The position numbers and the translations under genes were made by a program. Shown here in pieces: positions 6,842 through 14,002 of a stretch of 25,412 nucleotides of DNA. The first letter of the stretch is position 1, and each line of letters starts with the position of its first letter. A model generated the notes under the pieces. It was not told where the DNA came from. It saw nothing but the letters and a program-made list of their open reading frames with translations, and did not search any database. The stretch spans positions 1 to 25,412 of the IMG/VR virus record IMGVR_UViG_3300031851_000163; one strand, 5' to 3'. Source of the stretch: a virus.

Positions 6842-6912
6842 TGAAAAGTTTGGTCACTTTTCAAGTTAGATAGCAGCCCCTTCGAGCGAAAGCCCGGAGG
6901 GGTTGTTTCTAT
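6842..6912 (+). ncRNA. Candidate small non-coding RNA between convergent operons
   Basis: The predicted transcript of about 65-70 nt would begin just after the promoter at 6807-6835. It folds into a perfect 8-bp hairpin (TGAAAAGT 6842-6849 with ACTTTTCA 6856-6863, 6-nt loop), an 11-nt single-stranded linker (6864-6874) and a terminator-like hairpin (6875-6904) ending in a T-rich run. No plausible reading frame with a ribosome binding site exists inside; the ATG at 6841 opens only 9 codons. The 3' end reaches the last codons of the opposing late operon, so read-through would be antisense to it. This is a structure-based prediction. The same hairpins could simply be terminators for the two operons. 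Confidence 0.4.
6875..6912 (+). terminator. Rho-independent-like terminator at the convergent junction
   Basis: Bases 6875-6883 (AGCCCCTTC) pair with 6896-6904 (GGAGGGGTT) as a 9-bp stem with two G-U pairs and a 12-nt loop, followed on the + strand by TTGTTTCTATTCT. It would end rightward transcripts. The minus-strand version lacks a T run, so the late operon may end otherwise, perhaps at the 6842-6863 hairpin. Confidence 0.6.
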
Positions 6913-9900
6913 TCTACGGGTAGTGCTTCCCGGGTTTGTTCGTCTGTAGATTCACGAACTTTAGCCCCACCTAGCGCCCCTCGAGAGGCCCAGTAAGTCA
7001 TAATCTGCATTGCATCAGCGTCCTTACCTTCAGCTACTAACTTCAAGACACGATCAAATTCTAGAGGTTCAGCCGCTATGAATCTGATTGTCTGTTCCGC
7101 TGCTTCCTGTACGGAACCCTTGTAACCGGCAGTTAGTGCCCCAACTAAGTTTCGTGTAACCGTGGCGGTTGTGTTTAGAACGCCAAATCGAAGCGTGATA
7201 ATACGGTCCATAAGTTTAGTAAGATCTTTGTCATAGGTAATCTTACCGTCTATTGGCGTACTTGAACCCCTTAGGTCACCTCTTAAATTCTTAGACCCAG
7301 CAATTAGCTCTTGGATCTCCAGCATACTTACGATCTGCGCTGCCCTATTGGGGTCATCTGCGAAAAGTATGTTTAGTGTCTTTAGGGTTGGGCTTGATCT
7401 GTCACTTAGTATCCCAACAATCTGCGATTGGGAAACTTGCATAACATTTTCTGAGGTGTCCTTGGTAGAGATTGCCATTGGCTTGTTGGTAAATAACCGG
7501 CTGGCTAAGTCATCGATAAATGCCGCTTGCATACCCTGACGCACCATTGGGTTACCTTGGCTGTCGGCAGCCTCTAGTAGCCTACGAGTAATGTCGGGTG
7601 AGTCCGCAGACCTATAGATTTGTTTGAAGACAGACTGCGGGTTATCCTTAATCTTAGGTACTCCCGGCAGATCAAATACAAACTTTCCGGCTACGTCCCT
7701 AGTAGCATTAGACAGAACTCCGGCTTTCTCCCTAGCTAGGTTAGCTACCGCTTGATCTGCGGTAATTAGGCCAGCCTCTAGTGCCTCTAAGTCTTGTACT
7801 ACGGAGGACCACCTTTCATATACACCGCCACGGATGCGCTTTAGTTGATCTACAAACGGCTGGGTAGCGTTCCGTATGCTACGGGAGGTAACGGTCTGAC
7901 CCGCTTCTAGAGACCTACTAAGGGCATTCATAGCCAGTCCGATGTAAGCCTCAGACAACTCTGGGTTCAGGCTTTGGTCAGCGCCTTGGTTTAAGGCACG
8001 AATAAAAGCCTCTGCATAGGGCGTGAAGTCTTCGTCTACAGACTGCTTTAGAGCATCTAGCCCAGCCTTATAAGCATCTGGTTGCCCTTTAGGTATTCCG
8101 GTTCTTGGACCCGGGGCATTTTCTACAACATCCTTGACCGCCGTGTCGTATGCACGGAGAGGCTGCGTGTTGAGAAATGTTTCTGCATGCTCCATATACT
8201 TGGTTTTAGCGTCTATAAAGGCGGGGTCTCCAATTCCTTCCGCAATAGCATCAATACCCCTCTTCAATGCTATAAGGGGCGCAGCGTTAGTATCTAGCTT
8301 CTGTGCCCGTAAGGCTCTGATACGGAGTTCCAATGCCGGACGCAGTTCAGTATATACTTGTTTAAAACTTGTGCCTTGGTCCGTCAGTCTCTGAACCATC
8401 TCCTCATAGGTCTCTACCGTTAAGGTGCCGGGGGAAGCCGAAGACTTCATGCCAGCGGTACCTACATCAGCCTTTGGGGTCACCAAAGCTAGAAGGGTCT
8501 TTAGCGGGTCTTCGACAGTCTCTGTCAGCGTTACTTGATCGATGAGGTTGGGCCACATCTTAGGATCAGGGAACGATGCTTCTACTAGAGACACGAACTC
8601 TTCAACAGGCAGAGGTATGTCGTCTGGTAGATTTTTAAACGCATCTTTGTACGCAGACGAGGATCGTTGCCATGATTTATATAGGTCTGGACCAGATAAT
8701 TTCTCTAGGAGTGCCCTCATAGTTTGATCAGAACCTAGTGCATTACCTCTACGGGCATCAAGGAGAGCGTCCGTCACAGCATTTCGGCTGGCGGCAACCT
8801 CAAGCTGCTGTCCTACTAAGTCTCGGGTAGCAGTGGCACCTGATAGTTTTTCTGTGGCGTCTTCGACAGCGTCAATTACAGGCCTACCGAGTTGCTCTGC
8901 GGCTAGGTCTACACCCGGGCGAGTTAATCCATCTGAGGCTGCGCCAGCAAGTTCATCCGCTGTCCCAGTAAAAGCGTCGGCCATACCTGCCGCCATATCG
9001 CCTTCTTTAGTTATAATTTCAGGTGCGGAAGCCCTAGATACACGGAGACTATTCATCTCTGATACTATGTTTATTGCTAGATCAGAACGAAATTTCTCCC
9101 ACTCCTTTGCGCCCATGAGACTTTTCTGGAAACTGTAAGCTCGATCTACATACTCATCCACACCCGCCCGTAAGGCGGTTAGGCTGTCCAACGGCATGGT
9201 TTTGTTAGAGAGTAGCTCTGAGGTAAATTCTTTGTTATTGATAAGTACCTCACCCATAATTCTAGCCCGTTGGGCAATAATTTCTGCGGGTGCGCCTACT
9301 AGGTTGGGATCTAGTCCAGACAGGATAACGAGGCCTATATCACGGTCTCTGAAGTTTTTATTAGCGGCTAATGCGCCCTTACCTATCTTCTTGAGTCCTC
9401 TGCCACCCGCTACAGCCAACCGTCCCAGTATGGTTAGTCCAGTTGAGAAGGCTACGTTGTCTGCAAAGTTAGCCAGAAATCGGTTGTCCTCTGGGGATAT
9501 ACCTAAACTAGATACTATTTCGTCTCCAAAGAGAGGCTTAGTTTCCTCTGGTGTTGTAGCTGAAGTCCCTAAGTTTGCGCCCGTACCCGCAATAAGTATC
9601 TGTGACATTACACGGGCAGCGTCTGCTATCTCTGCGGGGGATTTACCTTTCAATTTGGCTAATGCTTTAGATGTCCACTCTGCCATTTTAGGAGTAAGGC
9701 CAACAACCTTAGACAAATTAGAGACTAGCCCAGCGCCACCGATACCCCCTACAATCATTGAGGTGATCTCTTGACCCATCGCATCATACTTATTTTCTGG
9801 GGGTGCTAGAGGAAAATTCTGGCGGGTAGTATTTACGGCGTTGTCTTCCTCATCATCACCTACCTGATCGGCAATTGCCTCTGGTAGACCTGCAATCATT

Positions 9901-10448
9901 CTACCGGCTTGCATTACCCCTCCGGTGATAGACCGAAGCACGTTGCCACCAGTCTCACCAAAGATCATATCTGCGCCACGGGAGCTGGGTGCCGGGACTA
10001 CATACTTCTGTTCCTGTCCATCTGCATCCACACCCATTTGAAACCTTGGGTTAGTTCCATCACCCAGTACATCTGCAATAGGCCCAACGTCAGCCTCTGT
10101 TCCCTGCCTTTCGTATAAGGCTTGGTTAGCATCATCTACTGCTATCCTAAACATCCGACGACGTTCTGACGGCTCTGCCTCACGGAAGTCCGGGTTAGTC
10201 ATCAGGTTTCGATAGATAGGGTCATCTTCGTCAATGCTAGTGATGCCCATAGTCTGAAGTAGACTGGGCGGGGCGTAGTATTGATCTGCGGTAAAGAGTG
10301 GGTTTTCGTCTGGTTTCTCCATGTCCCCAGATTTTCTGGCCATTTCTAAGAGATCTTCTATTGAGGGGCTTTCGCCACCTGTCGATAGATCTCCTGTCTC
10401 TTCCGCCATTTTCAAAAGGGATTCTACGGTTACTTCAGGCTCCATCAT
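6909..10448 (-). CDS. Very large internal/ejection-type virion protein (1179 aa)
   Basis: This is the last gene of the leftward late operon. I recognise no named domain. Size, position after another very large protein and downstream of the tail genes suggest an internal virion (ejectosome) protein, comparable in place to T7 gp15/gp16. The N-terminus contains two related 17-residue segments ('ESLLKMAEETGD' at 9-20 and 'EDLLEMARKSGD' at 31-42). Hydrophobic Gly-rich stretches lie around residues 225-245 ('MIVGGIGGAGLV') and 330-355, which could enter the membrane; the remainder is mainly helical and charged. No transglycosylase motif was found. The start overlaps the preceding stop (ATGATG with GGGGGTGA upstream); two adjacent ATGs make the start uncertain by one codon. 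Confidence 0.75.
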   Translation of the reverse strand: MMEPEVTVESLLKMAEETGDLSTGGESPSIEDLLEMARKSGDMEKPDENPLFTADQYYAPPSLLQTMGITSIDEDDPIYRNLMTNPDFREAEPSERRRMFRIAVDDANQALYERQGTEADVGPIADVLGDGTNPRFQMGVDADGQEQKYVVPAPSSRGADMIFGETGGNVLRSITGGVMQAGRMIAGLPEAIADQVGDDEEDNAVNTTRQNFPLAPPENKYDAMGQEITSMIVGGIGGAGLVSNLSKVVGLTPKMAEWTSKALAKLKGKSPAEIADAARVMSQILIAGTGANLGTSATTPEETKPLFGDEIVSSLGISPEDNRFLANFADNVAFSTGLTILGRLAVAGGRGLKKIGKGALAANKNFRDRDIGLVILSGLDPNLVGAPAEIIAQRARIMGEVLINNKEFTSELLSNKTMPLDSLTALRAGVDEYVDRAYSFQKSLMGAKEWEKFRSDLAINIVSEMNSLRVSRASAPEIITKEGDMAAGMADAFTGTADELAGAASDGLTRPGVDLAAEQLGRPVIDAVEDATEKLSGATATRDLVGQQLEVAASRNAVTDALLDARRGNALGSDQTMRALLEKLSGPDLYKSWQRSSSAYKDAFKNLPDDIPLPVEEFVSLVEASFPDPKMWPNLIDQVTLTETVEDPLKTLLALVTPKADVGTAGMKSSASPGTLTVETYEEMVQRLTDQGTSFKQVYTELRPALELRIRALRAQKLDTNAAPLIALKRGIDAIAEGIGDPAFIDAKTKYMEHAETFLNTQPLRAYDTAVKDVVENAPGPRTGIPKGQPDAYKAGLDALKQSVDEDFTPYAEAFIRALNQGADQSLNPELSEAYIGLAMNALSRSLEAGQTVTSRSIRNATQPFVDQLKRIRGGVYERWSSVVQDLEALEAGLITADQAVANLAREKAGVLSNATRDVAGKFVFDLPGVPKIKDNPQSVFKQIYRSADSPDITRRLLEAADSQGNPMVRQGMQAAFIDDLASRLFTNKPMAISTKDTSENVMQVSQSQIVGILSDRSSPTLKTLNILFADDPNRAAQIVSMLEIQELIAGSKNLRGDLRGSSTPIDGKITYDKDLTKLMDRIITLRFGVLNTTATVTRNLVGALTAGYKGSVQEAAEQTIRFIAAEPLEFDRVLKLVAEGKDADAMQIMTYWASRGALGGAKVRESTDEQTREALPVE
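10317..10433 (-). repeat. Tandem N-terminal peptide motif in the 1179-aa virion protein
   Basis: Residues 6-22 and 28-44 of the 1179-aa protein are two copies of a motif V/P-[TS]-[VI]-E-x-LL-x-MA-[RE]-x-[TS]-GD, 22 residues apart. The copies are diverged at base level. Such a short amphipathic repeat at the N-terminus suggests a docking or cargo-binding segment. Confidence 0.6.
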
Positions 10449-13231
10449 TCACCCCCTTTATTCGATTCGGCTATAATCCTGTCTAACTCAGCTTGAGCCT
10501 TCTCTGGACTACCCAGCAATGAGGTCAGTGCTATTAGAAGGTTATTCCCAAATTCCTGTTTCCCCTCGTCGGTGGGGGTATTTCTGTATATACCTACATA
10601 TTGGTTAAACAGGTTTCCAGATATCTGCCCTGCGGGTGTATCAGAACCGGATGCAAGATTTATTTCAATAGGTGCCCCTTTATAGGCCCAAGCCATGTAA
10701 TCTACGGCATCTGGTACGCCTTCTCCCAACATTGTGAAGTATTGGTCCGCAGTAAATAGTTCGCTACCTAACACGCCGCCGTAGGACTCTGCTTGTTTAA
10801 CGCCGGTGCTAGTCCGTAGTTGTTTAGCAGTACTCGTGGCATCCGTAAGTCTCTCACGAGCAAAGGTACGCATGTTTGCACCAAAGCTCTTCAGGTTATT
10901 GCTGTTGAGTAGGGCGGACCTGATATTGTTATAGTCTTGGTTAGAGAAGCCATTACCTTCTTGGCCGAGAGCCTTACCCGCTGCAAAGATGTAACGAGTA
11001 GACGCAGCCATGAATTCTTTAACCATTGCGGCTTCTTCTTCGCTTAGTGCGCTGTTGGATAGGTAATCATTAACTTTCTGTAGGACAGTTTCTTGGTCTA
11101 GCTCTTGATTATCGCTGGCTTCACCAATGATATTCAAAGCGGCCCCTAGCTCGACTCTTACGCTTGATAGGAAGGCCTGTGCCCCACCTACTCGGGTTAG
11201 AACACCCTCATACTCGGTAGCCATCTTCTCGAGTGCATATCCTTGTACAGCGACGTTGACCGCCGACGCCATCTTAGCGGCTTGTTTGTCTAGAGGACCA
11301 CTAATGGCCGTCACAGCGGCCCTAGTGTTATCAGACATAGCCTCTGTAGTAATAGATTGGATATCTGTTACGGGTTTGCCTTGAAGATCAGTGTACCCAT
11401 TATTTCCGTCTGACATTACCGCAATACGTCTACCATCAGTTAAGATGGCTACCGTGTCTCTATTCGGCGTTTTCCCGATAGAGCTTACGTCCGCTAGTGC
11501 TTGTCTCTGAGTCGGGTAAACTGCATCGATATATAGCTGTGCATCCGCCACGACTTTAGGGTCTTTTGAGGTAAGATCAAGACGAGCTTGTGCCAGATTC
11601 TGTGCCAATTCGCCTGAGGTTAAGGTGTCGTTTCCTCGGCTAGTGAGTAGGCCTTTAGCACGGACAAGTAGAGCCTCTCTACCGGAACTATCTGCGTTCT
11701 CATATTCAGGTGTGCGCATGACTTCATTTACCAGCGCCTCCTCGAAGTTGCTGATCTCTTGCGGTGCATCTGGTTTATCGGTGAACCGCATTACACTGAG
11801 AAGTAACTGTCCCTCGGTATTCTGCCAATTCTCAATAGCGGTTTTCTTGTCTTCGAAAGACAAATCGGGGGATAGTCCAGCTATAAATGCACGTTGTGCT
11901 TCTTGGACTGTCTTTTCTGGTGAGAGGCCAGCCACCCGCTCCGCTTCTATCTTTAGGTCTAGAGCCGCTATACGTTGAGCCAGTTGGTCCCTATACACTT
12001 TAGACACGTTGGTTATACGACCTGCCGTGATGTCTCTCTGTACACCTCGTAGTTCATCCGGGTTTGTGGTGGATAATGACGGCAGCGCCTTATTCCGAGT
12101 ATCCTCGAGGAAGTCGGCAGCCTGTACCCGAAGTGAGTTCATTACTTGGGCGTCAATTGCCTTATATTCAGGAGGCATAGTACCTACGGAGTTTGTCTGT
12201 CTTATAAATGCCGTAAGTTGCTGTTCGTTCATGTCACCAACCTTTGGGGTGTTGGTGAATTGCTTGAGAAGGAATTGGGCACGTTTCAGCTTGTCTTCCT
12301 GACCGGACACACCCGTTAGTGCTACAACAGCGGCCATAGCTTTCTCGTAGTCATCGATCTTATTGACTTCGATCTCTTCTGCGGCGGCAGTTTTAGCCAG
12401 AGGGTTAATCCTCAGTGTTCGTACAGTCGCTGCGGTACGCTCTGACGGAGTGGCAACACCATCTGCGTCTGCTAAGATGATATTAGCGGCACTACTAGAG
12501 CCACCACCCAGACCATCTGGGTTGGTTACGTCAGTCTTTGTCTCTAGGGCTGCTACCTGTGTCTCTGATGCAGCACTGATACGGGCTTCTTGCCGGTCTA
12601 CAAATCTCTGCGCCCATCCACTTCCGAGAGAGGCCTCTTGTACAGGCTCTCCGTCCGTCTCAGCCGGTGTATCATCTTGTGATACGACTGTAGGTGCTGG
12701 TTCTGGGGCTGGCTGTACGGCTGACTGGTCACCGAAGGCTTCGTTCATCTCTTGATCTAGAGGTGAGGCTGGGGCGTCGTCTGGGACGGGTTCTGCGGCA
12801 GCCGGTGGGGTTTCCTCGGTAGGAGATTCATCAGAATACACTAATGTACCATCCTCAATTGCCTTACTTAACTGCGTGAATACCGTGTTATCTGATATAC
12901 CACCACTAAGCATCGTGTAGGCTGTCATCACCGCATCATTAGAATTTACCCCGGTAGGCAATGTCAGTGTAGAGACAATGTTTTTAGCCTTTTTCATTAT
13001 CTCATTATATTCGCTAGTTGTTTTAGCCGCCGCCTCGGCGGCATCAATCTCAGCCTGTTTATCTAGTTTGGCTAGGGCTAGTTCTTTGTCGGCAGCCGCC
13101 TTATTGGACGCCGCATATGCAGGTACAAAGCCAGCCGCAAAACCTTCTGCGAACCCCACAAGGCCGTCACTTGGACCGCCTACGTCGTAGTTCTTCATAA
13201 AGTCTCCGAATTTGTATTCACCATAACTCAT
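10445..13231 (-). CDS. Large internal/ejection-type virion protein (928 aa)
   Basis: This is a 928-aa protein, mostly predicted helical. The N-terminus has an Ala-rich helix (residues about 25-70, 'AAGFVPAYAASNKAAADKE'), which may be membrane-interacting or coiled-coil, then a Pro/Glu/Ala-rich low-complexity linker (about 134-200) and a long Ala/Gln/Asp-rich helical body. No catalytic motif (lysozyme, peptidase) was recognised. It sits between small acidic proteins and the 1179-aa protein in the late operon, the position of internal core or ejection proteins in podoviruses, which is the basis of the call. The start ATGA overlaps the stop of the preceding gene, and its own stop overlaps the next start. 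It could alternatively be a tail-associated structural protein. Confidence 0.75.
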   Translation of the reverse strand: MSYGEYKFGDFMKNYDVGGPSDGLVGFAEGFAAGFVPAYAASNKAAADKELALAKLDKQAEIDAAEAAAKTTSEYNEIMKKAKNIVSTLTLPTGVNSNDAVMTAYTMLSGGISDNTVFTQLSKAIEDGTLVYSDESPTEETPPAAAEPVPDDAPASPLDQEMNEAFGDQSAVQPAPEPAPTVVSQDDTPAETDGEPVQEASLGSGWAQRFVDRQEARISAASETQVAALETKTDVTNPDGLGGGSSSAANIILADADGVATPSERTAATVRTLRINPLAKTAAAEEIEVNKIDDYEKAMAAVVALTGVSGQEDKLKRAQFLLKQFTNTPKVGDMNEQQLTAFIRQTNSVGTMPPEYKAIDAQVMNSLRVQAADFLEDTRNKALPSLSTTNPDELRGVQRDITAGRITNVSKVYRDQLAQRIAALDLKIEAERVAGLSPEKTVQEAQRAFIAGLSPDLSFEDKKTAIENWQNTEGQLLLSVMRFTDKPDAPQEISNFEEALVNEVMRTPEYENADSSGREALLVRAKGLLTSRGNDTLTSGELAQNLAQARLDLTSKDPKVVADAQLYIDAVYPTQRQALADVSSIGKTPNRDTVAILTDGRRIAVMSDGNNGYTDLQGKPVTDIQSITTEAMSDNTRAAVTAISGPLDKQAAKMASAVNVAVQGYALEKMATEYEGVLTRVGGAQAFLSSVRVELGAALNIIGEASDNQELDQETVLQKVNDYLSNSALSEEEAAMVKEFMAASTRYIFAAGKALGQEGNGFSNQDYNNIRSALLNSNNLKSFGANMRTFARERLTDATSTAKQLRTSTGVKQAESYGGVLGSELFTADQYFTMLGEGVPDAVDYMAWAYKGAPIEINLASGSDTPAGQISGNLFNQYVGIYRNTPTDEGKQEFGNNLLIALTSLLGSPEKAQAELDRIIAESNKGGE

Positions 13232-13806
13232 ACTACTTCTGGCTCCTCTTCTTCGGAGTATCCAAGCATCTCGTCTTGGGTATCTTTGTCGGCAGGACCA
13301 CCATCCAGACCTGACATAGCGGACATTAGACCGCCGCCTTCTTCGGGATTTTCTTCCGGCATCACTTCTCCCGGGGTGTCGTCGAGGCCTTCTTCTTCCT
13401 CTTCGTCTTCCCCTATGAGTTCTACCATGTCGGCCACCATTTCTTTGGTAGCTACGGTAATCTCTTCATCAATACCCATCTCGTAGTCGTATCCCGCCTG
13501 AACGGCGATAAGCTCGATGGTCTTGGCCACAGGGCCAGCAATCACAAGGGCAAAGTCTAGCGTCCACTTACCTAGACCCACGTTTCGGGTAAGGTAGAAG
13601 TCGGTCATAGTTGCTACTGTGATACCGTTGGCCAGCATGGTCTCTAGCCCAATTAGGGCATTAGGCTGCTTAAACTCTTTAGCGGCAAACTCTAGTGCCT
13701 CGTCGTAGTCTGTAATTTCAGGCGGACGGTGCCACGGGTAGTTCTTTGTATCAGAGGTGAAGTTCTCGCCGGGGATTGGCCCATCAAATTCAGGTTCAGT
13801 CCTCAT
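13228..13806 (-). CDS. Virion-associated acidic hypothetical protein (192 aa)
   Basis: This protein has an N-terminal segment 'KNYPWHRPPEITDYDEAL', a central hydrophobic-helical part ('FALVIAGPVAKTIELIAV') and a long acidic, Gly/Pro-rich tail from about residue 130 to the end with a run of Glu/Asp. I do not recognise the family by name. The acidic low-complexity tail and late-operon place suggest a virion or assembly-associated protein. I chose ATG 13806, which has a strong GAGGAG on the minus strand 8 nt upstream, over GTG 13845. The chosen start overlaps the upstream small gene by 11 nt, and the stop overlaps the 928-aa protein start (ATGA). Confidence 0.7.
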   Translation of the reverse strand: MRTEPEFDGPIPGENFTSDTKNYPWHRPPEITDYDEALEFAAKEFKQPNALIGLETMLANGITVATMTDFYLTRNVGLGKWTLDFALVIAGPVAKTIELIAVQAGYDYEMGIDEEITVATKEMVADMVELIGEDEEEEEGLDDTPGEVMPEENPEEGGGLMSAMSGLDGGPADKDTQDEMLGYSEEEEPEVV

Positions 13807-14002
13807 CTTCGATCTCCTCTTCGGCCTCTCCGTCGAGGCGTTCACCGGCTTCGTCGCCTACGTCTTCGATCAAAGTCTTCTCGAACTCTGCAAAGTATTG
13901 CGGGGTGTATTTCATGTCGGGGAAAACCTCGAAGGTCTTCTCTGGAACCTCGCCCCGGTAATAGGAGCGAATGGCCTTGATTACGGCTTCTTCAAATCTC
14001 AT
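13796..14002 (-). CDS. Small acidic hypothetical protein (68 aa)
   Basis: This is a 68-aa protein. A basic N-terminal helix ('FEEAVIKAIRSYYRG'), a middle segment ('KYTPQYFAEFEKTLIED') and a highly acidic end ('EAEEEIEDED') are seen. There is no signal peptide, membrane segment or catalytic motif. Its ATG overlaps the preceding stop (ATGA) and GAGAGG lies just upstream. Being in the late operon immediately before the 192-aa acidic protein, it may work with it in virion assembly. Function is unknown. Confidence 0.65.
   Translation of the reverse strand: MRFEEAVIKAIRSYYRGEVPEKTFEVFPDMKYTPQYFAEFEKTLIEDVGDEAGERLDGEAEEEIEDED

Noticed and set aside
6875-6904. A tRNA or tRNA fragment in the convergent junction
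   Set aside because: Only a simple stem-loop is present; no anticodon or T-arm pattern and no CCA end.
9196-9774. A 192-codon open frame on the + strand inside the 1179-aa protein gene
   Set aside because: No motif, no ribosome binding site, low-complexity Ser/Pro/Ala content typical of an antisense shadow.
13807-13845. GTG at 13845 as start of the 192-aa protein
   Set aside because: ATG 13806 has a strong GAGGAG and gives a short overlap with the upstream gene.
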